From assembly GCA_015233615.1 (NCBI GenBank), contig JADFXJ010000007.1:1-53152 (forward strand): a DNA stretch of 53,152 nucleotides. Reading direction: 5' to 3'. This DNA is from Nitrospirota bacterium. GTDB lineage: Bacteria > Nitrospirota > Thermodesulfovibrionia > Thermodesulfovibrionales > Magnetobacteriaceae. Positions 26,738-36,027 of the stretch are shown here, piece after piece (position 1 is the stretch's first letter; the number at the start of each line of letters is the position of its first letter). The position numbers and the translations under genes were made by a program. Under the pieces are notes generated by a model, which had not been told where the DNA came from, searched no databases, and was given only the letters and a program-made list of their open reading frames with translations.

Positions 26738-28342
26738 ATGTCTATCAAAAGATTGCTTTTTATACTGGCTGTTTTCAATCCGCTTATATTTTTGGTAATA
26801 TTCGTTTTTTCCATTTCACACAACAACCTGGTGGCAAAACGCACCGACAATATGATAAACGTCGACCAATCCCTTCTCATCGTCCTTAGCGATATGTACT
26901 CATTCGGCCTTCAAACAGGGCATTCCTTTCGTAACGTAATTCTAAATGTAAAAGACGAAAAAGGTAAGGCAAATTTCAAAGCGGCCAACGAAGATTTCCT
27001 CAAATCCACACAGACGGCCATTAGTCTTACCAAAGGGGAAATGAAAAGCACGCTGGAAGAAATAAAATTACTTTGGTTGGAAGACGGCAAGATAAAAACT
27101 GAATGTCTCCAAATCGCACTATCAGGGAACCCGGCAAAATCGGCCGAATGCATAAAGGATAAGGAAACACCAAAGTGGAGGGAAATAAAGGCGCTTATCC
27201 TAACCCTTATAGAACAACAGAGAAAAACATTTCACTCGACAATATCCGAAAACGTGAAAGCCAATGCAAGGAGCACCAAGCTTTTGAGCAAAATAATACT
27301 TATATCTCTGGTAATTTCGACACTGTTTATTTATTTCGTCAAGATAAGTATTGGCAAACCTCTGCAAAAGATTATTCATATACTAAAAAACTTCGGCGAC
27401 GACCTTACGGTAGAAATACCCGTCAGAGGTAAAACCGAATTCGACGAACTCGCACAATGGATTAATTCATATATAAGCAACCTCCATAACGTTATCTCTA
27501 TGGTTACCGACACTGTAACCGACGTAAATTTTTCTGCCAAAGAGATCTCGGAAGCTATCGAAAAACAGGCGTCCGTATCCACGGAGCAATCCGCCTCCAT
27601 TTCTGAAATAACGTCTACTATGGAGGAGTTGTCAGCGTCTTCCGGCCAGATATCCGACCACTCGGGTTCAGTCCTGGAAATTTCAAACCACGCATTCAAT
27701 GATACCAGGAAAGGTGATGCGGCTATACGAAAACTGGCCAATAACATGGACGCCATACATAAGGACAACGAGTCCAACCTCCGTGCAATTATGGAGCTTG
27801 GCAATAAATCGAAAGACATAACCAAGGTGATAGGTTTGATCGACTCCATAGCCGACAACACTAAAATGATAGCCTTCAACGCAGCCATCGAGGCATTCGG
27901 AGCAGGAGATGCCGGTAAACGTTTTAGCGTCGTCGCCACTGAAATACGACACCTTGCCGACAACGTAATGGAATCCACAGGCGAAATCAAGAGTAAACTT
28001 GTGGAGATGCAGGAATTAGCCGGCGATCTGTTCATATCGTCCGAAAAAAGCTCAACTCTCATTCGTGACGGTCTTACTTCCACCGGTGAGACTTCCTCGA
28101 TACTTACAGATATAGTAGAGGAATCAAAAGCTACCACGAACACGGCAAAAGAGATTTCCCTTTCAACCCATCAACAAGTGCTCGCTATAAACCAGATAGT
28201 TCTGTCTCTGAGGGAAATCGAAGAGGGAGCCAGACATACTTCGGATTCTATAAGGCAAATATACCAGATATGCAGAAATCTCACGATACTGTCAAAAAAT
28301 CTTAAGGAATTGATCAGCAAATTCAAATTAAAAAACGTATAA
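26738..28342 (+). CDS. methyl-accepting chemotaxis protein (receptor 1)
   Basis: A 534-residue receptor with membrane segments at about 5-25 (LFILAVFNPLIFLVIFVFSI) and 187-205, a four-helix-like outer domain between them, a HAMP domain (about 206-258) and a cytoplasmic signalling domain with the tip IAFNAAIEAFGAGDAGKRFS. The tip carries Phe-Gly where most MCPs have Ala-Arg. AGGAGG lies 7 bases before the ATG and a TATAAT further upstream. No repeat array is present, which makes it a useful comparison for receptor 2. Confidence 0.92.
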   Translation: MSIKRLLFILAVFNPLIFLVIFVFSISHNNLVAKRTDNMINVDQSLLIVLSDMYSFGLQTGHSFRNVILNVKDEKGKANFKAANEDFLKSTQTAISLTKGEMKSTLEEIKLLWLEDGKIKTECLQIALSGNPAKSAECIKDKETPKWREIKALILTLIEQQRKTFHSTISENVKANARSTKLLSKIILISLVISTLFIYFVKISIGKPLQKIIHILKNFGDDLTVEIPVRGKTEFDELAQWINSYISNLHNVISMVTDTVTDVNFSAKEISEAIEKQASVSTEQSASISEITSTMEELSASSGQISDHSGSVLEISNHAFNDTRKGDAAIRKLANNMDAIHKDNESNLRAIMELGNKSKDITKVIGLIDSIADNTKMIAFNAAIEAFGAGDAGKRFSVVATEIRHLADNVMESTGEIKSKLVEMQELAGDLFISSEKSSTLIRDGLTSTGETSSILTDIVEESKATTNTAKEISLSTHQQVLAINQIVLSLREIEEGARHTSDSIRQIYQICRNLTILSKNLKELISKFKLKNV

Positions 28343-28369
28343 CCACTCTTTTTAGCTATAATATTGAAG

Positions 28370-30445
28370 ATGAAGATATACTCAAAATTGAAAATCCGGC
28401 ATAAACTGGTAATAATCTATCTGGTCTTGAGTGTTCCTATAGGTATTTTATTGTATCTGCTGATACACGAAAAACAAATCGCCATAGATTTTACGCGTAA
28501 AGAGATTAACGGTACAGCCTATCTGCGTCCCCTGAGAGATATTATAACTTACTCATACCTCAGTTTATCGGTTTTTCAGCCTGCCCGAAGCGCTGTCACT
28601 CCATTCCGTGCAAGAGACTACGCGCAGATAGAGAAATCCATCGATTCTCTCGAAAAATATGAGGCACACCCGGAAAACTCGGCAGGGCCTGTACCTGACA
28701 CTGCCAAGGGTTTTGCGGCACTCCGTAAACAATGGTTTTCGTTAAAAGCCCTGGGCGAAAATATAGACCCCGTCGATATGGATATTATGCTGAAGGAACT
28801 GGCCGATCAGGCAAGTTCGCTCTTTGCCCACGTCGGCGAGACCTCAAACCTCATACTTGACTCTGACCTGGACACCTCTTATTTGATGGAAACTTTAGTA
28901 GTAAAATTAATGGACATAACAAACCAACTGGTTGCCCTGGAAGAGTTAGTATCAAAATGTATGGAGCACTCCCTGGAAGAAAAAGACAAGGCGCACATTA
29001 TAATAACGGTAGCCAATATAAAGTCGGACATAGAGGCGGTTCGACGCAATATGATTGCAGCTATGGATAATAATCCGGCCGGAAATCTAAGGCCAGCGAT
29101 TGAGAAAATTCTCAGAGAAAAGCTGTCAGCGATTGGAAATTACTCAACCGACGCACAGACGTCCCTGCTTCAGCTTTCCGAAAGCGCCTCAAGCGCCCCC
29201 ATTGCATCTTCCGGAAAAAAAGCAACACTGGAAAATCTGACGCTTAGCGGTAGAAAAATCTTAAAAGAAAACGAGGCATTGTGGGACATTCTTGCCGAAA
29301 ACCTGGACGATTTGTTACATAATCGAGTCGAAGGCCTTAGGAGTAAGGAATATAAGGCCGTTTCATTCGTAATCGTTATGATGGTTTTATCCACTATACT
29401 TATAATAGTGATCATACGAGGCATAAACGGTTCTATATCCGGTATAGTGTTTACCCTGAGACACCTGAACAATGACCTCACTAAAAAAGTACCGATTACC
29501 TGTAATGATGAAATAGGTGATCTTGCGCTCATATTTAATGAGCACCTCTGTGATATGAACAAAATCGTGGCCACGGTCAAACGTTCGGTCGACGACGTTA
29601 ACAATTCCGTAAAAACGATAATGTCTGAAATAGAACAACAGTCGGTAACAATTACGGAGCAGTCGGCGGCCGTCTCTGAAATCAGTGCCACTATAGAAGA
29701 GTTGTCCACCTCTTCAAGCGTAATAGACGAGCATTCACACGACGTGGCTGAAACCGCCTCCAATACACTGGAAAATGTTTTACACGGAAAAGTTTCTATG
29801 GAAAACGTCGTCGAAAATATGGAACTGATCAAAAACGACAATGCCGGCAGTATTAACGAAATAGTGGCACTTGGCAAAGAATCCAAAGAGATCACTAAAA
29901 TCATGGAAATAATCAACAAAATTGCCGATAATACTAAATTGATAGCCTTCAACGCGGCACTGGAAGCCTCCGGAAGCGCCTCAAGCGCCTCAAGCGCCTC
30001 AAGCGCCGGAGAAAGTGGCCGCAGGTTCGGTGTTGTAGCCATAGAGGTAAGACGTCTGGCCGAACACGTAATGCAGTCCATAGAAGAGATAGACACCAGG
30101 ATTGCAGGTATACAGAAACTCGTTAACAAGCTTGTTATAGCTTCCGAAAAGGGCTCAAAAAACATACACGATGGTTTGGACACCACTAAGGCCACTTACT
30201 CGTTTTTAGACAGGGTACTGGAGGGCTCACATGCTATGGCCGGATCTTCAAAACAAATTTCGATATCAACCGGCCGGCAAAAGACCGCAATAGAGCAGAC
30301 TCTTAATGCCATCAGAGATATAGACGAAGGGATAAGGGTGGCATCGGCTTCTATTGGCCTTATCACGCAAAACGTACGCTCCCTTTCCGAATTTACTGCA
30401 ACTCTGGAAAAGGTCGTCGGCAGTTTTAAGATTAAGGCTGAATAA
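28370..30445 (+). CDS. methyl-accepting chemotaxis protein with repeat insertion in the signalling tip (receptor 2)
   Basis: A receptor of 691 residues from the ATG at 28370. One membrane segment near the N-terminus (about 10-28) and one at about 332-352 enclose a long outer domain; HAMP and the MCP signalling domain follow. At the signalling hairpin, where receptor 1 has EAFGAGD, this protein has EASG, then ten extra residues of Ser-Ala-Ser-Ser type, then AGESGRRF, encoded by an AAGCGCCTC array. A second short array lies in the outer domain (about 29184-29200). The ATG is seven bases after a TATAAT and has no ribosome site. Confidence 0.9.
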   Translation: MKIYSKLKIRHKLVIIYLVLSVPIGILLYLLIHEKQIAIDFTRKEINGTAYLRPLRDIITYSYLSLSVFQPARSAVTPFRARDYAQIEKSIDSLEKYEAHPENSAGPVPDTAKGFAALRKQWFSLKALGENIDPVDMDIMLKELADQASSLFAHVGETSNLILDSDLDTSYLMETLVVKLMDITNQLVALEELVSKCMEHSLEEKDKAHIIITVANIKSDIEAVRRNMIAAMDNNPAGNLRPAIEKILREKLSAIGNYSTDAQTSLLQLSESASSAPIASSGKKATLENLTLSGRKILKENEALWDILAENLDDLLHNRVEGLRSKEYKAVSFVIVMMVLSTILIIVIIRGINGSISGIVFTLRHLNNDLTKKVPITCNDEIGDLALIFNEHLCDMNKIVATVKRSVDDVNNSVKTIMSEIEQQSVTITEQSAAVSEISATIEELSTSSSVIDEHSHDVAETASNTLENVLHGKVSMENVVENMELIKNDNAGSINEIVALGKESKEITKIMEIINKIADNTKLIAFNAALEASGSASSASSASSAGESGRRFGVVAIEVRRLAEHVMQSIEEIDTRIAGIQKLVNKLVIASEKGSKNIHDGLDTTKATYSFLDRVLEGSHAMAGSSKQISISTGRQKTAIEQTLNAIRDIDEGIRVASASIGLITQNVRSLSEFTATLEKVVGSFKIKAE
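29974..30007. repeat. AAGCGCCTC array inside the MCP signalling hairpin
   Basis: Three tandem AGCGCCTCA units plus AGCGCC, in frame, insert about 30 bases between the codons for EASG and AGE in the most conserved part of receptor 2. Confidence 0.9.
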
Positions 30446-30449
30446 GAAA

Positions 30450-31580
30450 ATGCTATTGAATAACAGGGGACACGTAAAAAGAAACATCAGAGTTCTAATT
30501 GTAGACGATAGCGGCTTTACCAGAGAAGTTCTCTCCAGCATTCTTTCTTCCGACGATGAAATACTGGTTGTAGGAGAGGCGGCAAATGGGCGTGAAGCCG
30601 TAAAAAAAGTCCGTACTCTCTCCCCTGACGTAGTTACCATGGACATAGAGATGCCCATCATGAACGGTATCGAGGCAATCGAAAAAATCATGTCCACTAC
30701 ACCAGTCCCAATAATGGCCGTTACCTCTTTGGACGACGTAAACACGGCTTACATGGCGATTTCCAAAGGAGCACTGGACGTATTCCTCAAACCCGGATTC
30801 GACGAACAAAGTTCAAAAAGCTTTATACAAAAGTTAAAACTACTCTCCAGGTACCGCTTGATCGGTAAAGATAATGGTCTGGTTATACCAAAAACCGCCA
30901 TATCCGTAATTAAGCTGCCGATTGGGACACCTGGGGCGCTTGAGGTACACGAGGCGCACGAGGCGCACGAGGCGCTTGAGGCGCTTGATATTTCCAAACT
31001 TTACCAAGACAGTTGCCGGAAAATTATAGCCATAGCATCTTCTACCGGAGGCCCCAAGGCTTTAGCCCATATTCTCCCGTATTTTCCACAATCTTTTCCC
31101 TACCCCGTCGTAATAGCGCAGCATATTTCAGACGGTTTCGTTTCGGGTATGGTGGAGTGGCTTAAGACCATTTGCAAGATAGATATTAAAGTAGCCGAAA
31201 ATGGCGAATATTTAAAACCTTCAACCGTATACGTCAATCCTTCCGAGTGGAATATGATAGTCACCTCCGGTAAAAGCATCGAACTTCAAGCGAGGCAATC
31301 TAACAACATATACCACCCCTCGTGCAACGTACTGCTCACCTCGGCTGCCGACGCTTTCAGACAAAACACCCTGGGCATAATACTAAGCGGCATGGGCAAA
31401 GACGGTGTCGATGGAATGAAGAAGATAAAAGAATCGGGCGGCACGACCATAGCCCAGGACGAAACGACTTCCGTTGTATTCGGTATGAATAAAGCGGCCA
31501 TAGACGAGGGGACTATAGACAAAGTATTACCCGCCTCCGCCATTGGCAAAGAGATACTTTCTGTTATAAAATTAATATAA
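30450..31580 (+). CDS. cheB: chemotaxis protein-glutamate methylesterase CheB
   Basis: A 376-residue CheB from the ATG at 30450, four bases after the receptor stop. Receiver domain (about 15-130; Asp in VVTMDIEMPIMNG) and methylesterase domain (about 190-375) with the catalytic Ser in IAIASSTGGPKAL, His in VIAQHISDGFVSG and Asp in LSGMGKDGVDGM. It removes receptor methyl groups. The interdomain linker holds an EVHEAHEAHEALEAL tract made by the GAGGCGCTT repeat (30934-30988). A longer in-frame start inside the receptor gene is unlikely. Confidence 0.92.
   Translation: MLLNNRGHVKRNIRVLIVDDSGFTREVLSSILSSDDEILVVGEAANGREAVKKVRTLSPDVVTMDIEMPIMNGIEAIEKIMSTTPVPIMAVTSLDDVNTAYMAISKGALDVFLKPGFDEQSSKSFIQKLKLLSRYRLIGKDNGLVIPKTAISVIKLPIGTPGALEVHEAHEAHEALEALDISKLYQDSCRKIIAIASSTGGPKALAHILPYFPQSFPYPVVIAQHISDGFVSGMVEWLKTICKIDIKVAENGEYLKPSTVYVNPSEWNMIVTSGKSIELQARQSNNIYHPSCNVLLTSAADAFRQNTLGIILSGMGKDGVDGMKKIKESGGTTIAQDETTSVVFGMNKAAIDEGTIDKVLPASAIGKEILSVIKLI
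30934..30988. repeat. GAGGCGCTT-type array in the cheB linker
   Basis: Five units of GAGGCGCTT/GAGGCGCAC, one separated by GAGGTACAC, encode an Glu-Ala-Leu/His tract. It is the same repeat as elsewhere but in the opposite orientation to the Ala-Ser-Ser arrays. Confidence 0.9.
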
Positions 31581-33124
31581 TGGTAAACCTAAGCGCCTTT
31601 AATACATTGATTAGAGACAGGTGCGGCCTGAGATTTGAAAACAACCGTTTGAAATGGCTTGAAGAGAGCATTATTAACCGGATGGAGGGTTGCGGCCTTA
31701 ACTCTCAAGTCCAATACTTCAATCTTATAAATGACAACCAGGAGGAGTTTACCAACCTCGTCAATCTGCTTACCATAAATGAGACATACTTTTTTCGTGA
31801 GCAAGGGCATCTGGCCCTAATGACGGATCGCCTGGTGCCGGAACTATTAAAAAAGATACACGGCAGGATAAGAATACTAAGCGCAGGATGTGCTACCGGA
31901 GAGGAACCTTATTCCATAGCCATCGCCCTTATGGAAAAATATGCAGGCGCTTATGCAGGCGCTTACGGAGGCGCTTTTGGACGGAACTTCGACAATAAAT
32001 TTTCCATTTTCGCAGCGGATATAGACAGTTCCGCAATTAAAAAAGCCGCCACAGGAATTTACGCTGGAAACTCTTTCAGAAATTTTGACGAAACCCTGAT
32101 GAAGAAGTATTTTACCCCCCTGGAACAAGGCCGGTATTTATTAAAAGACCCCGTAAGGCAGGTCGTTTACTTTCAAAATACCAACATATTGTCCTATTCG
32201 GACAATCCTGATTTCCGTGATATGGATATTATTTTTTACAGAAACGTCTCAATTTATTTCGATCTGGAAACCAGGAAAAAAGCCATAGAAAATCTCAACA
32301 AATTATTACGTCCCGACGGTTACCTGATTGTCAGTTCCGTAGAGACTTTGTCTAACGACCTGGGCATACTGCACCCCGTTGAGATTGACGGGGTTTTCTT
32401 ATACCAGAAATCATCTTCACACAAACCGATATCTCCCGGCCCGAAGTCTTCAGTACCAACCCCAGTTATGCCGGACAAAAAGCCCTCCATAATTACTAAA
32501 GTGGAAAAAACGCCACTTAATGCCGCCAAAAGCACCTCTATAAGCGCCTCTATAAGCGCCTCTATAAAAAACAAAGACGACGGTGAGGATTTAACAGACA
32601 AGTCTATAAGTCGGATCCTGGAACTAATAAATGAAAGAAAATACACTGAAGCCCTCGATTCTCTGGATAAAGCTATAAATATATCACCTAAATCCTCTAA
32701 TGCTTATTCGATGAAGGCATATATACTTTTTAAAACCCGGAGATTCAACGAGTGCAGAGAATTTTGCTTTAAAGCGATAGAATTTAACCAATGGAATTAC
32801 GACGCTTATATTATTCTGGGTTTAATCGCTATACATGGTAATGGCGGCGACGATGGGCTTAAGGAAGCGCTAAGACGTTTTAAAGAAGCAATTTACATAG
32901 ATTCCTCCGCCTGGCTCGCCCATTACCACGCCGGAGACGTCTACAGGGTTTTGAATGAAAAGGATCACGCCGAAAGAGAGTACTCAATCGTAATAAAGCT
33001 GTTGGAAAAGGGAATCGGAAGCGCTTTCGGAGGACTTGGCCCAACGCTTTTTTACAACTCGTTTAACGTTGATCAGATACTTCATTTGTGCAGCCATAAT
33101 ATTAAAAAGTTAAAAGGAACGTGA
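31580..33124 (+). CDS. CheR-type methyltransferase with C-terminal TPR domain
   Basis: A 514-residue protein; its ATG overlaps the CheB stop (TAATG). The CheR N-domain (1-75) and SAM domain carry NETYFFREQGHL, the SAM motif LSAGCATGEEPYSIA and the IIFYRNVSIYF motif. Residues about 350-490 form TPR hairpins, as in WspC/FrzF-type CheR. A 12-bp repeat array (31943-31978) adds AGAYAGAYGGAF straight after the SAM-binding helix, and another (32531-32566) forms part of the linker to the TPRs. The Asn-Val-Ser (usually Asn-Val-Leu) variation in RNVS is minor. Confidence 0.9.
   Translation: MVNLSAFNTLIRDRCGLRFENNRLKWLEESIINRMEGCGLNSQVQYFNLINDNQEEFTNLVNLLTINETYFFREQGHLALMTDRLVPELLKKIHGRIRILSAGCATGEEPYSIAIALMEKYAGAYAGAYGGAFGRNFDNKFSIFAADIDSSAIKKAATGIYAGNSFRNFDETLMKKYFTPLEQGRYLLKDPVRQVVYFQNTNILSYSDNPDFRDMDIIFYRNVSIYFDLETRKKAIENLNKLLRPDGYLIVSSVETLSNDLGILHPVEIDGVFLYQKSSSHKPISPGPKSSVPTPVMPDKKPSIITKVEKTPLNAAKSTSISASISASIKNKDDGEDLTDKSISRILELINERKYTEALDSLDKAINISPKSSNAYSMKAYILFKTRRFNECREFCFKAIEFNQWNYDAYIILGLIAIHGNGGDDGLKEALRRFKEAIYIDSSAWLAHYHAGDVYRVLNEKDHAEREYSIVIKLLEKGIGSAFGGLGPTLFYNSFNVDQILHLCSHNIKKLKGT
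31943..31978. repeat. 12-bp array inside the CheR SAM domain
   Basis: Three units GCAGGCGCTTAT, GCAGGCGCTTAC, GGAGGCGCTTTT in frame encode AGAY AGAY GGAF. Confidence 0.9.
32531..32566. repeat. 12-bp array in the CheR-TPR linker
   Basis: Three units AGCACCTCTATA, AGCGCCTCTATA, AGCGCCTCTATA encode STSI SASI SASI between the SAM domain and the TPRs. Confidence 0.92.
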
Positions 33125-33128
33125 TATA

Positions 33129-35663
33129 ATGGCATTGGATCTGTCTAAATTTTTGGCCAAATTCGTTTTGGAAGCAAAAGATCATATCCAGAAGCTGAAT
33201 GACGGCTTATTGTATCTTGAAAAAAACCCGCACGATACCGATACCCTAAACGACATATTTCGCGCGGCCCATACAATCAAAGGGTCATCGCGTATGATGA
33301 AACTCACGTCTATCAGCGAACTGTCACATAAAATCGAGGACGTTTTAGATGCGCTCCGAAAAAATAAATTCCAATTGACTAAAGAGGCGTCCGACGTTCT
33401 GTTTAAATCTTTCGACTCTCTGAACCTGCTCGTAGATAAAGTACAAAACGCCTCCGTAATTAGTGAAATGGTACCGGAAACGGACAAAAGTATTATCGAA
33501 GAACTTGAAAAAGCCGCCACCGGACAATTATCCTTTCAACCTCAAAACGTTCCCCGGCCTCCGTCCGTTATTGATGAGGTGCTTTCAGACGTGCAAAAAG
33601 ATGCCGCTTTCGACGCCCGCCTGATTATAAATGAAATTCCTGAGGCTGAGAAGGCTGCACCTTTACCTAAATCTCAGGAACCTCCAAAAGCGCCTCAAGC
33701 GCCTCCTTCCTTTACACCGTTGCAACCTGAGTTGCAAACCTCCGTGGAACCGACTAATAGGGACTTTTCCGGAAAAACGAAACCTCCCGAAACTTTTCGT
33801 ATAAGTGCCGGCAAACTGGACGAACTTTTCAAGCAGATTAACGAAACCATATCGAATCAAATACGTTTAAAACAGCGCCTGAACGATATGAGAGCTTTAG
33901 TACGCAAAAGCAAAAAGCACCTGGATCTCGTTCAATCTCTATCCCTTGAGATGCCTGCTGAAAACACGGACAATGAGTCTATTGCCATATTGGGCGGCGC
34001 TCAGCGAGCCTCTCAGCGATGGGCTGCCAACACCTCCGGAGACACTGGTGCCCTCCCGGAGGGGCGGCGGCCGGCGGCCAATCCGTCAGGTGCCTCAGGC
34101 ACCCCTCGCGTAGGGTCGGACCTGGAAGCTCTCACGGAAGGAGCCCGGACACTCTATACCTCGCTCAAAGACACTCTCTTTTCACTAAACGACAACGTCA
34201 CTTTTCAGAATATTTTAAACGATATGCTCCTCGAACTGGTTTTACGTCTGCGTATGGTACCGCTTTCTACGGTATTCGATACATTTGGACGCGCAATCAG
34301 GGACATGTCCCGCTCGATGGAAAAAGAAGTGGACCTGGTAATCGAGGGTGCTGAAACCGAACTGGATAAAAACCTTGTCGGACAATTAGGGGATCCACTA
34401 TTGCACATGTTGAGAAACTCTATAGATCACGGCATTGAGACACCTGAGGAAAGAAGAGCGAAAGGAAAGCCGGAAAGAGGTACCATACGTATTTGCGCTT
34501 ACTCCGATTCCGGGAATGTCGTTATAGAGATGCACGATGACGGAAGCGGTATACCCTTAGCAAAAATCAAAGAAAAGGCACTGCAAAAAAAGTATTTCGA
34601 TCAGGATACTTTAGACGGTATGTCCGATAATGAAATTATAAACATCATTTTTTATCCCGGCTTCAGCACAAGCCCCATCATTACCGATATTTCCGGAAGG
34701 GGCGTAGGTATGGACGTGGTAAGAAAAAACATAGTGGACGACTTAAAAGGCTCCATAACAATCGAAACATCAGCAGGTAGCGGAACGTCCATGTTTATCA
34801 GGATTCCGATGACCCTTTCCATAATGAGGCTGATGATTATCGAGATTTCCGGTAATCTCTTCGCCATTGCCGCAAGTTCCATAACCGAGCTTATACGAAG
34901 AAACGTCAGGGACTTAATAGACGTTGTAGATAAAAAAGCCTTACGTTTACGGGAGCAACTCGTACCGGTGGAGCGGTTACATTCCATTGTCAACCTACCC
35001 TATGAGGAAAGAGACAATCTGCTCATAATGCTTGTACACGCCTCAAGCGCCTCAAGCGCCTCGATCGACAAACAACTCGGCCTTATCATAGACTCGGTAA
35101 AGGACGAAGAGGATATGGTTATCAAACCTCTTCCCGATCATATGAAAACGCTTCGCCTCATATCCGGAGTGACCATCTCCGGAAAAAACGAGATTATCAG
35201 CCTTTTAAACATTCCGGAGGTAATAGAAGCTGCAAAAAACATAAAGTATGCTAAAACCGATAAGGCGCTTCCGGGAGAAAGCGTAAAGGAGAAAGAAAGA
35301 AGCCATACTGTACTGGTCGTGGACGACTCCATTAATACAAGGGAGATAGAAAAGAGTATACTGGAATCGTACGGCTACAAGGTAACTCTTGCTGAGGATG
35401 GGATCGACGCCCTAGAGAAAGCCGGTGAAGAGAAATTCGATATTGTCGTAACGGACGTGGAGATGCCAAGACTCGATGGGTTTTCGCTGACAAGACAATT
35501 ACGAAGCGACGCTTCATATAAACACACCCCCATTGTAATAGTTACATCCAGGGAAAAAGAAGAGGACAAGAGAAAAGGAATCGAGGTAGGTGCCAACGCA
35601 TACATTGTAAAACGTGATTTCGACCAGTCAAACCTGATTCAAACCATCGAAAATCTGCTATGA
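33129..35663 (+). CDS. hybrid chemotaxis kinase CheA with C-terminal receiver
   Basis: An 844-residue kinase: Hpt domain (His near 48 in AAHTIKGSSRMM), a Pro-rich linker instead of a CheY-binding P2 domain, P3 dimerisation hairpin (about 225-385), HATPase with LLHMLRNSIDHGIETPEERR, CheW-like domain (about 555-700) and a receiver (about 720-844, Asp in IVVTDVEMPRLDG). This architecture is that of WspE/FrzE. A GC-rich palindromic insertion lies at the tip of P3 (about 33994-34120). Short AAGCGCCTC repeats lie in the linker (33687-33706) and in the CheW-like domain (35039-35064, HASSASSAS). Confidence 0.93.
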   Translation: MALDLSKFLAKFVLEAKDHIQKLNDGLLYLEKNPHDTDTLNDIFRAAHTIKGSSRMMKLTSISELSHKIEDVLDALRKNKFQLTKEASDVLFKSFDSLNLLVDKVQNASVISEMVPETDKSIIEELEKAATGQLSFQPQNVPRPPSVIDEVLSDVQKDAAFDARLIINEIPEAEKAAPLPKSQEPPKAPQAPPSFTPLQPELQTSVEPTNRDFSGKTKPPETFRISAGKLDELFKQINETISNQIRLKQRLNDMRALVRKSKKHLDLVQSLSLEMPAENTDNESIAILGGAQRASQRWAANTSGDTGALPEGRRPAANPSGASGTPRVGSDLEALTEGARTLYTSLKDTLFSLNDNVTFQNILNDMLLELVLRLRMVPLSTVFDTFGRAIRDMSRSMEKEVDLVIEGAETELDKNLVGQLGDPLLHMLRNSIDHGIETPEERRAKGKPERGTIRICAYSDSGNVVIEMHDDGSGIPLAKIKEKALQKKYFDQDTLDGMSDNEIINIIFYPGFSTSPIITDISGRGVGMDVVRKNIVDDLKGSITIETSAGSGTSMFIRIPMTLSIMRLMIIEISGNLFAIAASSITELIRRNVRDLIDVVDKKALRLREQLVPVERLHSIVNLPYEERDNLLIMLVHASSASSASIDKQLGLIIDSVKDEEDMVIKPLPDHMKTLRLISGVTISGKNEIISLLNIPEVIEAAKNIKYAKTDKALPGESVKEKERSHTVLVVDDSINTREIEKSILESYGYKVTLAEDGIDALEKAGEEKFDIVVTDVEMPRLDGFSLTRQLRSDASYKHTPIVIVTSREKEEDKRKGIEVGANAYIVKRDFDQSNLIQTIENLL
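33994..34120. repeat. GC-rich palindromic insertion in cheA
   Basis: The stretch contains CTCAGCGAG-like motifs, CCCTCCCGGAGGG and the palindrome GGTGCCTCAGGCACC, with base composition far richer in GC than the flanks. It adds about 40 residues of Gly/Ala/Ser/Pro type to the P3 hairpin. A related CTCAGCGAG-containing insert is in selD (41913-41972). Confidence 0.65.
35039..35064. repeat. AAGCGCCTC array in the CheW-like domain of CheA
   Basis: Nearly three in-frame units of CGCCTCAAG encode ASSASSAS in the CheW-like regulatory domain, in a loop before QLGLIIDSV. Confidence 0.88.
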
Positions 35664-35691
35664 CCCGGCTGCCTTCAAATGAGGTTGAATT

Positions 35692-36027
35692 ATGAGTATG
35701 ATTACAGAAGAGATGTTAAAAGAGATAACAAGGGAAATTGTCGATGTTGTGAATCCTGTGAAGATTATCCTGTTTGGTTCTTACGCGACTGGCGATGCCG
35801 GGCCACATTCAGACCTTGATTTTCTTATAGTTGAGGAAGAGCCTTTTGGTCCGGGCAGAAGCAGGAGAGAAGAGATGACGATGTTGTGGAAGCTGCTCGG
35901 AAAATTCAGAATAGCTAAGGATATCCTTGTTTATAGCATAGACGAAGTAGATAAATGGAAAACAGCGAGAAATCATATTATTCCTCAGGCACTGAATAAA
36001 GGGAGAGTGCTTTATGAGCGACATTGA
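35692..36027 (+). CDS. MNT-type nucleotidyltransferase (antitoxin-like)
   Basis: A 111-residue minimal nucleotidyltransferase with the catalytic GSYATGDAGPHSDLDFLIVE signature (GS...DxD). In MNT/HEPN toxin-antitoxin pairs this protein AMPylates and silences the HEPN RNase. The start of a HEPN gene overlaps its end by 14 bases but is broken. It follows the CheA gene by 28 bases without any functional link, so it looks like an acquired remnant. Confidence 0.88.
   Translation: MSMITEEMLKEITREIVDVVNPVKIILFGSYATGDAGPHSDLDFLIVEEEPFGPGRSRREEMTMLWKLLGKFRIAKDILVYSIDEVDKWKTARNHIIPQALNKGRVLYERH

Noticed and set aside
27376-28143. A 255-codon minus-strand frame inside receptor 1
   Set aside because: Shadow of the receptor gene; the plus-strand protein has full MCP domains.
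29170-30195. A 341-codon open frame on the minus strand inside receptor 2
   Set aside because: It is a shadow of the MCP coding sequence; composition (Ser/Leu/Thr-rich) and lack of a ribosome site fit an antisense artefact.
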